DNA from: an uncultured Collinsella sp.
GTDB taxonomy: Bacteria > Actinomycetota > Coriobacteriia > Coriobacteriales > Coriobacteriaceae
Direction of reading: 5' to 3'
DNA: 49,048 nucleotides
Assembly (NCBI GenBank): GCA_900542235.1
Contig: UQNB01000004.1
Coordinates: 1 to 49,048, forward strand
This document shows positions 35,054 through 42,693 of this stretch, piece by piece. Position numbers and translations under genes: made by a program. Each line of letters begins with the position of its first letter. The first letter of the stretch is position 1. The notes under the pieces are model-generated. The model made no database searches. It saw nothing but the letters and a program-made list of their open reading frames with translations, and was not told where the DNA came from.

Positions 35054-35079
35054 AAAGGGCCCCGGCGCGCCGGGGTCCC
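35054..35079 (-). terminator. GC-rich terminator-like palindrome after the nucleosidase fragment
   Basis: On the minus strand GGGACCCCGGCGC (35079-35067) and the following GCCGGGGCCC (to 35057) form a stem, then TTT (35056-35054). A similar GC-rich block, GGGCCCCGGCGCGC, recurs at 35091-35104. It lies between the nucleosidase fragment and the LevR promoter. Confidence 0.6.
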
Positions 35080-35109
35080 AACATAAAGAAGGGCCCCGGC
35101 GCGCAGGGC

Positions 35110-35470
35110 CTAAAGCTTAACCATGCGCGCGGCGATGCGGGCGCAGTCGCAGGCGGCCTTCTTCTCGAAGGTGTTGTAGTCGACGACCCGGCCCTCGGCG
35201 CAGGGCTTGTCGCTGATGGCGCGCACGACGACGAGGGGCACGCCGTTGAGATAGGCGGCCTGCGCGATGGTGCAGCCCTCCATCTCGCAGCACAGGTCGC
35301 CGAAGGTCGCGAGGATTCGCTCCTTCTGTTCCGCGGGCGAGACGAACTGGTCGCCGGAGACGACGCGGCCCTTGAGGACCTTAAAGTCGGGGGCGACGGG
35401 GGCCGCGCCGGCGCACGCCTCCAGCAAGGGCCGGAACGGATCGCGCAAGATCAAGGCGTCGCCCGGGAGG
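35110..35470 (-). pseudogene. mtnN: 5'-truncated MTA/SAH nucleosidase gene
   Basis: The C-terminal half of 5'-methylthioadenosine/S-adenosylhomocysteine nucleosidase is clear: KGRVVSGDQFVSPAEQKERI, CCEMEGCTIAQAAYLNGVP and VVRAISDKPCAEG. These include the catalytic aspartate region (RAISD) and the substrate-binding MEG motif. Upstream of about 35470 the frame continues into sequence that is antisense to an IS3 transposase, so the N-terminal half of the enzyme is missing. An intact copy is probably elsewhere on the chromosome. The break point coincides with the start of the transposase remnant. Confidence 0.82.
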
Positions 35471-35900
35471 TCGGGCGTTACCGTCAGCCGGCGCCGCGTC
35501 TGCCGCATCATGAGGGAGAACGGCCTGGCCGGCGCATACGGCAGGAAGAGGTTCAAGGTGCACCCCGGGGCGGTCAACGAGGCCGACGTGTCGAACGTCG
35601 TCGCGCGCGGCTTCGGCGGCAGGGCGCCGTGCACCCATATATGCAGCGACTTGGCCTGCGTGCGCGTCGGGACGTCGTGGAACTACGTCTGCCTGCTCGT
35701 CGACCTCTGCAACGGGGAGATCGTCGGCCACTCCGAAGGACCGAGGAGGGACGCGCGAGCTCCGAGCCAAGCTCTTGGATTACGTGCACTGGTACAACAA
35801 CTTCAGGATCCACTCGACGCTGGGCTACATGTCGCCGGTCGAGTTCAGGGAGGCGGGGCCGTCCCTCCCGGAATCGTCCAAATAAGTGTTGCCAATCCAT
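35470..35900 (+). mobile_element. Decayed IS3-family transposase (OrfB) remnant
   Basis: Frame 2 shows TVSRRRVCRIMRENGLAGAY, GRKRFKVHPG, then SWNYVCLLVDL, with the first DDE aspartate. The frame then breaks near 35750. The next frame reads RELRAKLLDYVHWYNNFRIH then STLGYMSPVEFREAG and stops at 35883-35885. The stretch between, which should carry the second aspartate and start of the last motif, is deleted. TGTTGCCAATCCA (35888-35900) looks like the right inverted repeat end. The left end is gone. The element is inactive and abuts the nucleosidase fragment. Confidence 0.82.
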
Positions 35901-36594
35901 AGCCAATCCAGCCATCATCTCCGCGAAGGCGGACGTCAGGAAAAGCTCGGCTTGAGCTCGGTCGGACGCGGTCTGTGGGGCATCATTCAGGCTCAGGGGG
36001 TCTCCTTGTCTTCTTCGGTCGCAACCTGAATGATAGGGACGGCCCCTTCTCCCTTTCCCCTTCGTTTTCGACGCGTCACCCTCTCGGCGGGCTTAAGGCC
36101 CGCGCTCGCGGGTGCAGGGGCTACGCCCAAATCCCAAAAACGTAACGCCGTGCTCGAAGCGTTTCCGGACGTCAGCGTAATCTCAAATCCCGTTCGTCAA
36201 CTCATGGGCAAGCCACCTGAGACTACTCATTTCTCCTACTGGCAATGAAGACCTGCGACCTGCAGTTTTGCAAACTGCTTGAAAGCCACCTGCGTTGATT
36301 CACTTCCTATTGCAGCTGGCGGCTTGCACGCGAAAAGGCATTTAAGTTTCAAAACGGGCGTTTTCGGCGCTATCGAGCCTCCAAAGGCATCCCGCCGCGT
36401 CCTTTGGGACAAAAACAAAAACTCAAAGCCCTGAGTTCGAAAATAGTTTTTGGAGTTGTCCCGACTTTTGTCCCCGAAGCCGACGAAACGCGACAGGGTG
36501 TCACCTGGCGGCACTCGATTCGAGACGACACCGAAAACTGGATGCAACCGGAATGACGGGACGGCAGAACCGAAGCCATCGAGTGGGGATAGAA
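35901..36594. other. Gene-poor region with two convergent candidate frames
   Basis: The region holds a 10-bp inverted repeat, ATCATTCAGG (35982-35991) with CCTGAATGAT (36025-36034). It also holds a plus-strand frame ending near 36248 (...RQLMGKPPETTHFSYWQ) and a minus-strand frame of 132 codons ending at 36236 (...FKQFAKLQVAGLHCQ). They converge and overlap by 13 bp. Neither has a ribosome-binding site, and the minus frame starts inside the rplX terminator. I recognise no family. They may be the remains of a repetitive intergenic element. Confidence 0.4.
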
Positions 36595-36626
36595 AAAGGC
36601 CCGGGTGCCGTGGCATCCGGGCCTTT
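36595..36626. terminator. Terminator after rplX
   Basis: AAAGGCCCGGGTGCC (36595-36609) pairs with GGCATCCGGGCCTTT (36612-36626) over about 14 bp. On the minus strand it follows the rplX stop by 26 bp and ends in TTTTT. It closes the ribosomal protein operon unusually early. Confidence 0.93.
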
Positions 36627-36652
36627 GCTAGCAACTTGATATTGCGGGCAGC

Positions 36653-36958
36653 TTAGAACTTGTGACCGCACTTCTTGCAGACGCGCAGCTTGTTCTTGCC
36701 GTCCTTCTCGTGACCGACGCGGGTAACCTTACCGCACTCGGGGCAGACGAGATTGACGTTGGAGGCGTCGATGGGAGCCTCCTGCGAAACGATGCCGCCC
36801 TGCTGGTTGGCAGCGTTGGGCTTGACGGCCTTCTTGACGACCGAAACGCCCTCGACAACGACCTTGTTCTCGGCGGGGAGAGCACGCAGGACAACGCCCT
36901 GCTTGCCGCGATCCTTACCAGAGAGAACCTGGACCTTATCGCCCTTCTTGATATACAT
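36653..36958 (-). CDS. rplX: 50S ribosomal protein L24
   Basis: L24, 101 residues, helps start assembly of the large subunit. The KOW motif is at the N terminus (KKGDKVQVLSGKDRGKQG). The C terminus has two CxxC pairs, CPECGK and CKKCGH, which could bind zinc, a common variant. It is the last gene of this cluster: a strong terminator lies 26 bp beyond, where rplE (L5) would be expected. The gap to rplN is 13 bp. Confidence 0.97.
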   Translation of the reverse strand: MYIKKGDKVQVLSGKDRGKQGVVLRALPAENKVVVEGVSVVKKAVKPNAANQQGGIVSQEAPIDASNVNLVCPECGKVTRVGHEKDGKNKLRVCKKCGHKF

Positions 36959-36971
36959 ATATCTCCCCTAA

Positions 36972-37340
36972 CTACAGGGTCTCGGGAGCGAGCGAGACGA
37001 TCTTCATGTACTTCTTGTCACGAAGCTCGCGAGCGACGGGCCCGAAGATACGGGTGCCGACGGGCGAACCATCGTTGTTGATGACAACGCAGGCGTTCTC
37101 ATCAAAGCGAATGTAGGAGCCATCCTTGCGGCGGATCTCCTTAACGGTGCGAACGACGACGCAACGGACAACGTCCTTCTTCTTGACGTTGGCGCCAGGG
37201 GTAGCCTCCTGGACAGCACCGATGAACACATCGCCGATGCCTGCATAACGACGCTTGGAACCGCCAAGCACCTTGATGCAGCGAATCTTGCGAGCGCCGG
37301 AGTTGTCGGCGACGTTCAGCATGGTTTGCATCTGAATCAT
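36972..37340 (-). CDS. rplN: 50S ribosomal protein L14
   Basis: L14 has 122 residues, the standard length. It contains MIQMQTMLNVADNSGARKIRCI at the N terminus in the usual form and the GSYIRFDENACVVIN region. It binds 23S rRNA at the interface with the small subunit. It lies between rpsQ and rplX in conserved order, 118 bp after rpsQ, a larger gap than elsewhere in the cluster. Confidence 0.97.
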   Translation of the reverse strand: MIQMQTMLNVADNSGARKIRCIKVLGGSKRRYAGIGDVFIGAVQEATPGANVKKKDVVRCVVVRTVKEIRRKDGSYIRFDENACVVINNDGSPVGTRIFGPVARELRDKKYMKIVSLAPETL

Positions 37341-37458
37341 GGTAGATGTTCCTCCGAACTAAGAACCGAAGAGAGGTGCGCAGCCTTTATACGGCCCGTG
37401 GTATGCAAGCCAGGCATACGCACATCTTCGGAAACGTACAAGTCGTAAGAGCGACTGC

Positions 37459-37719
37459 TTATTTAGCGCGCTCGACGACCTCGATGAGGCGCCAACGCTT
37501 CATCTTGGACATAGGACGGGTCTCCATAACGCGGACGGTGTCGCCCACGCCAGCCGTGCACTCCTCGTCGTGAGCGTGCAGCTTCTTGGAGCTGGTCATC
37601 ATCTTGCCGTACTTGGGGTGACGCTTGCGCTCGGTGATGGTGACAACAATGGTCTTGGCACCGGAGACGGAGGTAACGACACCCGTACGGACCTTACGCG
37701 AGTTACGCGAATCAGTCAT
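37459..37719 (-). CDS. rpsQ: 30S ribosomal protein S17
   Basis: S17, 86 residues, is a primary 16S rRNA-binding protein. The family pattern is visible in RKVRTGVVTSVSGAKTIVV and the DTVRVMETRPMSKMKRWRL region. It follows rpmC by 16 bp, in the conserved order of S10/spc clusters. Confidence 0.97.
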   Translation of the reverse strand: MTDSRNSRKVRTGVVTSVSGAKTIVVTITERKRHPKYGKMMTSSKKLHAHDEECTAGVGDTVRVMETRPMSKMKRWRLIEVVERAK

Positions 37720-37735
37720 GTTCTCTCCTTAGGTC

Positions 37736-37951
37736 CTACTCGGCGACAGCGGACTTCTCCGCTGCGATCTCGCGGGCGCGCTGCTCCGTGAGGACGCGAG
37801 CGATGTCCTTCTTCACGGTGTTGACGCGAGCGGTGTTGTCCAGCTGGCTGGTGGCCATCTGGAAACGAAGGTTAAAGAGCTCGGCGCGCATTTCCTTCAG
37901 CTTCTCAACGAGCTGAGCGTCCGAGAGCTCACGAATCTCTGCGGGCTTCAT
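37736..37951 (-). CDS. rpmC: 50S ribosomal protein L29
   Basis: L29, 71 residues, is a small helical protein near the exit tunnel. MKPAEIRELSDAQLVEKLKE and LFNLRFQMATSQLDN are diagnostic. Its ATG overlaps the rplP stop codon by one base (TAATG), so translation is coupled. The alanine and glutamate rich tail is slightly longer than in many homologues. Confidence 0.97.
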   Translation of the reverse strand: MKPAEIRELSDAQLVEKLKEMRAELFNLRFQMATSQLDNTARVNTVKKDIARVLTEQRAREIAAEKSAVAE

Positions 37952-38454
37952 TAGTTCTCCTCCTTGGCGGCGGCGGCGTCCTCAGCAGCCCACTTGGCCT
38001 CGAGAGCGGCCTCCTCAGCCATCTCCTTCTCGATGCGCTGCTCAGCGTTCTTGGCAGCAACAATCTTGGTCTTGATGGGAAGCTTGTGCTGTGCAAGACG
38101 CAGAGCCTCGCGAGCGACCTCCTCGGGCACGCCCTTGACCTCGAACATGATGCGGCCGGGCTTGACGACGGCCACCCACTCCTCGGGGTTACCCTTACCA
38201 GAACCCATGCGAGTCTCGGCAGGCTTCTTGGTGATGGGCTTATCGGGGAAGATCGTGATGTAGACACGACCGCCACGCTTCATGTAGCGGGTCATGGCAA
38301 TACGAGCGGCCTCGATCTGACGGTTGGTGATCCAATGTGCCTCGAGAGCCTGGATACCAAACTCGCCGAAATGCAGCTCGGTATTACCCTTGGCCTGGCC
38401 CTTCATGGAGCCACGCTGCACCTTGCGGTGAAGAATACGCTTAGGGGCAAGCAC
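37951..38454 (-). CDS. rplP: 50S ribosomal protein L16
   Basis: L16, 167 residues, organises the A-site region of the large subunit. The N terminus is MLAPKRILHRKVQRGSMKG and the middle has GRVYITIFPDKPITKKPAE then RMGSGKG, as expected. It is longer than the usual 137-144 residues because of a C-terminal extension of about 25 residues rich in Glu and Ala. The GTG start overlaps the rpsC stop by one base (TAGTG). Confidence 0.97.
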   Translation of the reverse strand: MLAPKRILHRKVQRGSMKGQAKGNTELHFGEFGIQALEAHWITNRQIEAARIAMTRYMKRGGRVYITIFPDKPITKKPAETRMGSGKGNPEEWVAVVKPGRIMFEVKGVPEEVAREALRLAQHKLPIKTKIVAAKNAEQRIEKEMAEEAALEAKWAAEDAAAAKEEN

Positions 38455-39164
38455 TACTGACCCCTCCTCTCGGAGTTACGACGACGAGGACGGGAAGAGC
38501 CCTCGAGTGCAGGGTTGGGAACAGGCTGGCCCGGGAGCTTCTCGCCCAGGTAGATCCAGACCTTCACGCCGCAAGCGCCCATGGTGGTGCTGGCGACAGC
38601 CGTGCCGTAGTCGATCTTGGCACGGAGGGTGTGCAGAGGCACGCGACCCTCGCGGTACCACTCACGACGGCCCATCTCGGCACCGCCGAGACGACCGGAG
38701 CACTGGATACGGATGCCCTTAGCGCCGGCCTTGCGGGCAGACTGGACAGCCTTGCGCATAGCGCGACGGAAGGCAACGCGGCCCTCGAGCTGCTCGGCGA
38801 TAGACTGAGCAACGAGGTTGGCGTCGAGCTCGGGGCGCTTGATCTCGACAACGTCGACGGAGAGCTGGCCCTTGGAGACGCCAGCGACCTTCTCGAGCTC
38901 GGTGCGGAGGGTATCGATCTCGGCACCCTTCTTACCGATGACAACGCCGGGGCGAGCGGTGAGGATGATGACCTTCACCTTGTCGCCAGCGCGCTCGATC
39001 TCGACGCGGGAGACAGCTGCGCGGGAAAGACGCTTCTCGAGGTACTTGCGAATCTCGAGATCGTTACCGAGGGTCTTAGCGTAATCCTTCTCTGCGAACC
39101 AGCGGGAGCGCCAGTTCTCGGTGATGCCAAGACGGAAGCCGGTGGGGTAGACTTTCTGACCCAT
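38454..39164 (-). CDS. rpsC: 30S ribosomal protein S3
   Basis: S3, 236 residues, forms part of the mRNA entry site. MGQKVYPTGFRLGITENWRS is the canonical N terminus. The KH domain shows RPGVVIGKKGAEID with the GxxG loop, and the C-terminal domain has GRLGGAEMGRREWYREG. The C-terminal tail is basic. It overlaps rplP by one base and follows rplV by 6 bp. Confidence 0.98.
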   Translation of the reverse strand: MGQKVYPTGFRLGITENWRSRWFAEKDYAKTLGNDLEIRKYLEKRLSRAAVSRVEIERAGDKVKVIILTARPGVVIGKKGAEIDTLRTELEKVAGVSKGQLSVDVVEIKRPELDANLVAQSIAEQLEGRVAFRRAMRKAVQSARKAGAKGIRIQCSGRLGGAEMGRREWYREGRVPLHTLRAKIDYGTAVASTTMGACGVKVWIYLGEKLPGQPVPNPALEGSSRPRRRNSERRGQ

Positions 39165-39170
39165 ACAGCT

Positions 39171-39542
39171 TTACGCCTCCTTTCGAGGAGCAACGACGAC
39201 GGTGATGTGGGAAGTACGCTTCAGAATGCGAGAAGCGGAACCCTTGGCGCGGGGACGGATGCGCTTAAGCGTCGGACCCTCGTCAACATAGGCAGCGGCG
39301 ACAACCAGGTTGTCGGCACGCAGACCGTTGTTGTTCTCGGCGTTCGCAACGGCGGAACGGAGAACCTTCTCGACATCCACGGCGACGGCGCGGTCGCAGA
39401 AGTGGAGGATGTCGAAGGCCTGAGCGACAGGCTTGCGGCGGATCAGATCGACCACCAGGCGGGCCTTGCTGGGGGAAACACGCACGTACTTAGCGACGGC
39501 GCGAACCTCGGTGGCCTCAGTTTCAATAGACTTAGTTGCCAT
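39171..39542 (-). CDS. rplV: 50S ribosomal protein L22
   Basis: L22, 123 residues, lines the peptide exit tunnel. RVSPSKARLVVDLIRRKPV and the C-terminal hairpin KRIRPRAKGSASRILKRTSH are diagnostic. The tunnel loop around RPRAKG is the usual site of macrolide-resistance changes and looks like wild type. It lies between rpsS and rpsC. Confidence 0.97.
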   Translation of the reverse strand: MATKSIETEATEVRAVAKYVRVSPSKARLVVDLIRRKPVAQAFDILHFCDRAVAVDVEKVLRSAVANAENNNGLRADNLVVAAAYVDEGPTLKRIRPRAKGSASRILKRTSHITVVVAPRKEA

Positions 39543-39556
39543 TTACGGTTAACCCC

Positions 39557-39817
39557 CTATTTGGCCTTGTGGCCACGGAACGTACGAGTCGGCGCGAACT
39601 CGCCGAGCTTGTGACCAACCATGGACTCGGTAACATACACGGGCACATGCTTGCGGCCGTCGTGGACGGCGATGGTGTGACCAACCATCTCGGGGAAGAT
39701 GGTGGACGCGCGGGACCAGGTCTTCACGACGTCCTTCTTGCCAGCCTCGTTCATCGCGGTGATACGCGAGAGAAGGCGAGTCTCCACGAACGGGCCCTTT
39801 TTGAGACTTCTGCTCAT
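39557..39817 (-). CDS. rpsS: 30S ribosomal protein S19
   Basis: S19, 86 residues, binds 16S rRNA in the head of the small subunit with S13. MSRSLKKGPFVETRLLSRI and VGHTIAVHDGRKHVPVY are diagnostic. It follows rplB by 32 bp and precedes rplV by 14 bp. Confidence 0.97.
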   Translation of the reverse strand: MSRSLKKGPFVETRLLSRITAMNEAGKKDVVKTWSRASTIFPEMVGHTIAVHDGRKHVPVYVTESMVGHKLGEFAPTRTFRGHKAK

Positions 39818-39849
39818 AAGTGCTTTCTCCTAAAACTCGGTATCCGAAA

Positions 39850-40680
39850 TTACTTCTTACGGCGACGAATGATGTGCTGGTTCGAGACCTTCTTCTTCTT
39901 GCGCGTACGAAGGCCCTTCGTCGGCTTACCCCAGGGGGTAACAGAGGGACGACCAGAGGTGTGGTTCTTGCCCTCGCCACCACCGTGCGGGTGGTCGACA
40001 GGGTTCATGACGGTACCGCGGACGGTCGGGCGCACGTTCATGTGACGCTTACGGCCGGCCTTGCCGATGACGATGTTGGCGTGATCGGCGTTGCCGACCT
40101 CACCGACGGTGGCGCGGCAGGTAACGAGGATGCGGCGCATCTCGGAGGAAGGCATACGGACGATAGCGTACTTGCCCTCCTTACCCATCAGCTGGCAGGA
40201 GTTACCGGCGGAACGGGCGATAGCGGCGCCCTTGCCCGGCTGGAACTCGACGGCGTGGATGAGCGTACCGACGGGGATGTCGGCGAGGGGCAGGGCGTTG
40301 CCCGGCTTGATGTCGGCGTCAGAACCGGACATGATGGTCTGACCGACCTCGAGGCCCTTGGGGGCCAGGATGTAGCGCTTCTCACCGTCAGCGTAGTGCA
40401 GCAGAGCGATGCGAGCGGAACGGTTCGGATCGTACTCGATCGTGGCAACCTTGGCGGGCACGCCGTCCTTGTTGCGCTTGAAGTCGATCACGCGGTAACG
40501 ACGCTTCACGCCGCCGCCCTGGTGGCGGGTGGTGATGCGGCCGTTGTTGTTACGACCGGCCTTCTTGGGCAGGGGCTCGAGAAGAGACTTCTCGGGCTTG
40601 GTGCAGGTGATCTCGGAGAAATCGGAGATCGTCTGCCAACGCCTACCAGCGGAGGTCGGCTTAAGGTGCTTTACAGCCAT
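39850..40680 (-). CDS. rplB: 50S ribosomal protein L2
   Basis: L2, 276 residues, is needed for subunit association and peptidyl transferase function. I chose the ATG at 40680 (MAVKHLKPTSAGRRWQT), preceded by GAAAGGGA; the frame is open to 40755 but those codons overlap the promoter-like region. The conserved VMNPVDHPHGGGEG segment with the essential histidine is intact. Unlike the rest of the cluster, it is separated from rplW by 179 bp holding a hairpin and a promoter-like block. Confidence 0.97.
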   Translation of the reverse strand: MAVKHLKPTSAGRRWQTISDFSEITCTKPEKSLLEPLPKKAGRNNNGRITTRHQGGGVKRRYRVIDFKRNKDGVPAKVATIEYDPNRSARIALLHYADGEKRYILAPKGLEVGQTIMSGSDADIKPGNALPLADIPVGTLIHAVEFQPGKGAAIARSAGNSCQLMGKEGKYAIVRMPSSEMRRILVTCRATVGEVGNADHANIVIGKAGRKRHMNVRPTVRGTVMNPVDHPHGGGEGKNHTSGRPSVTPWGKPTKGLRTRKKKKVSNQHIIRRRKK

Positions 40681-40859
40681 TACAATCCCTTTCAATAGGA
40701 ATCCGTTAGCCATCGCAGACAGGGATTCGAGGTTCTGCCTCGGGTGCGATGACACCGGACGTATACACGGTTCCGGGCGTGTCCATTTTATACGCCCAAA
40801 ACCTTGAGCTCTCGCCTCCCCTATTTGGGAGGCATGAGCTCACTCAACAACAGCGAGTC
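40681..40859 (-). promoter_or_regulatory. Internal hairpin and promoter-like block between rplW and rplB
   Basis: After the rplW stop, the minus strand has a hairpin in which TGAGCTC (40841-40835) pairs with GAGCTCA (40811-40805) and GCCTCCC pairs with GGGAGGC inside. A weak T-run (GGTTTT) follows. Next comes a 24-bp block (40784-40761) ending in a TATAC -10-like hexamer. It matches the block upstream of rplC (42649-42626) at 21 of 24 positions. This suggests attenuation followed by re-initiation. Confidence 0.6.
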
Positions 40860-41147
40860 TTAGGCCTGGTTGCCAAAGACCTCGATGGTGTCGCCCTCGG
40901 CCAGCGTGACGATGGCCTTCTTCCAAGAACGGGTCTTGCCGGCGACATAGCGCACGCGCTTGGTCTTGGGCTTGACCGTCAGGGTGTTCACGCGAACGAC
41001 CTTGACGCCGAAGATCTCCTCGACAGCGTCCTTGATCTGATACTTGTTAGCATCCTTGGCGACCTCGAACGTGTACTTGTTCTGCTCCATGCCGGAGAAG
41101 GAACGCTCGGACACGATCGGACGGATGATGATCTCATGGGCGGTCAT
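40860..41147 (-). CDS. rplW: 50S ribosomal protein L23
   Basis: L23, 95 residues, sits at the tunnel exit and is the docking site for trigger factor and SRP. MTAHEIIIRPIVSERS and the YTFEVAKDANKYQIKDAVEE pattern are typical. The ATG directly follows the rplD stop codon. The next gene, rplB, is 179 bp away across a hairpin. Confidence 0.97.
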   Translation of the reverse strand: MTAHEIIIRPIVSERSFSGMEQNKYTFEVAKDANKYQIKDAVEEIFGVKVVRVNTLTVKPKTKRVRYVAGKTRSWKKAIVTLAEGDTIEVFGNQA

Positions 41148-41774
41148 TTATGCAAGCACCTCCCCGAAGTGAGCGGCGATGTCGGCGGGCATCAGCACAG
41201 CGTTGTTGTTGACGAGATCGTAGGTGTTGGCCTCGTCGGCGGTGATGATGAACGTCTTGGGAATGTTGCGGAACGACAGGTAGGCGTTGACGTCCTCATC
41301 GCGAACGATGATGGTCAGACGCTTGCCCTCAAGGCCAAGAGCCTTGAGCATGGCAACGGCAGCCTTGGTGGAAGGCTTCTCGAAGCCGTAGTCGTCGACG
41401 AGCACGAGCTCGCCATCGGCCAGCTTGGCGGACAGCGCGGAGCGCATAGCCAGCTTGACCTCCTTGTTGTTCATACGCTTAGCGTAAGAACGGGGCTTGG
41501 GGGCGAAGACGACGCCACCGTGACGCCACTGGGCAGCACGGATGGAACCCTGGCGGGCACGGCCGGTGCCCTTCTGACGCCAAGGCTTCTTGCCGCCACC
41601 GGAAACCTCAGAGCGACCCTTAGCAGACTGGGTGCCCTGACGCCAAGAGGCCATCTGGCACTTGACGATGTGGTGCATAACGTGGATGTTCGGCTCGATG
41701 CCGTACACCTCAGCGGCGAGCTCGGCCTCGGCGACCTTCTTGCCCTCGCTGTTCTTTACTTCAAACTTTGCCAT
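41148..41774 (-). CDS. rplD: 50S ribosomal protein L4
   Basis: L4, 208 residues, lines the exit tunnel and in many bacteria also represses its own operon. The tunnel loop is visible as GGGKKPWRQKGTGRARQGSIR. The C-terminal domain has LVLVDDYGFEKPSTKAAV. It abuts rplW and lies 46 bp after rplC. Confidence 0.97.
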   Translation of the reverse strand: MAKFEVKNSEGKKVAEAELAAEVYGIEPNIHVMHHIVKCQMASWRQGTQSAKGRSEVSGGGKKPWRQKGTGRARQGSIRAAQWRHGGVVFAPKPRSYAKRMNNKEVKLAMRSALSAKLADGELVLVDDYGFEKPSTKAAVAMLKALGLEGKRLTIIVRDEDVNAYLSFRNIPKTFIITADEANTYDLVNNNAVLMPADIAAHFGEVLA

Positions 41775-41820
41775 TTAAGTGTTCTCCTTGGTATGACGCT
41801 GGGCTAAATGGGCTGGGCCC

Positions 41821-42441
41821 TTAGGCCATACGGATGGCGACGAGACCATTCTTGGCACCCGGGACAGCGCCCTTGACCAAGATGAGGTTCTGCTCGGCAT
41901 CGATGCGGACAACGGAAAGGTTCTTGACGGTAACGCGCTCGTTACCCATGTGACCGGCCATCTTGACGCCCTTGAGGACGCGCGCAGGATAGGCGCACTG
42001 ACCGATAGAACCGGGGTGACGCTGGAAGTGAGAACCATGCGTCATAGGACCGCGGCGCTGACCCCAGCGCTTGATGCGACCCTGGAAGCCCTTACCCTTG
42101 GAGGTACCGATGACGTCGACCTTCTCGACATCAGCGAAATCAGCGACGGTGACGACCTCGCCGACCTTGTGTTCCTCGCCGTTCTCGACGCGGACCTCAC
42201 GAAGGAAGCGGACAGGCTCGACGCCAGCCTTGGCGAAGTGACCAGCCATGGGCTTGTTCACGTTCTTGGCCTTGATGTCGCCGAAACCGATCTGGACGGC
42301 GTCATAGCCGTCGGTTGCCTGAGTTTTAACCTGCGAGACAGCGCAGGGGCCAGCCTGGATGACCGTGACGGGAACGACGTTATCGTTCTCGTCCCAAACC
42401 TGGGTCATGCCAATCTTGCGGCCGAGAATCATGCTGATCAA
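41821..42441 (-). CDS. rplC: 50S ribosomal protein L3
   Basis: L3, 206 residues, reaches the peptidyl transferase centre. ILGRKIGMTQVWDENDNVVP and the FQGRIKRWGQRRGPMTHGSH loop are diagnostic. Two starts are possible: a TTG at 42441 (MISMILG...), with GGGA 7 nt upstream, and an ATG at 42432 with no good ribosome-binding site. I keep the TTG. It is the first gene of the cluster; rpsJ (S10), which normally precedes it, is absent here. A structured leader and a promoter-like block lie upstream. Confidence 0.96.
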   Translation of the reverse strand: MISMILGRKIGMTQVWDENDNVVPVTVIQAGPCAVSQVKTQATDGYDAVQIGFGDIKAKNVNKPMAGHFAKAGVEPVRFLREVRVENGEEHKVGEVVTVADFADVEKVDVIGTSKGKGFQGRIKRWGQRRGPMTHGSHFQRHPGSIGQCAYPARVLKGVKMAGHMGNERVTVKNLSVVRIDAEQNLILVKGAVPGAKNGLVAIRMA

Positions 42442-42650
42442 GATATGATCCCAACTCTCGCGTGGTCTTGGGACAATGCGTACACCACCGAGCGTACGCC
42501 CCTAGAGGACCACTACTTACACGACGTGCTCCCCAGCCTTGTATTTCGCCCGGACTACCTGACAACCCTATTAAGCAGGCATTTTGTCCAGCCAGAATAC
42601 TCCCCTGGTTTCACACAGCTGTTTAGTATACACGGCTGCGGGCGTATCCA
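42442..42650 (-). promoter_or_regulatory. rplC leader with nested hairpin and promoter-like block
   Basis: On the minus strand GTGGTC (42513-42508) pairs with GACCAC (42467-42462), enclosing GCGTAC (42499-42494) with GTACGC (42483-42478). Further upstream TATACT (42630-42625) is a likely -10 element within the 24-bp block shared with the rplB promoter region. No S10 gene or remnant is present in this space. Confidence 0.6.
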
Positions 42651-42693
42651 TCGAGATTCATATTTCACTCACATTGTTTACGCAGGTAAAGTG

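Noticed and set aside
36236..36634. 132-codon minus-strand frame after rplX
   Set aside because: It starts inside the rplX terminator and lacks a ribosome-binding site; kept only as a low-confidence note in the gene-poor region.
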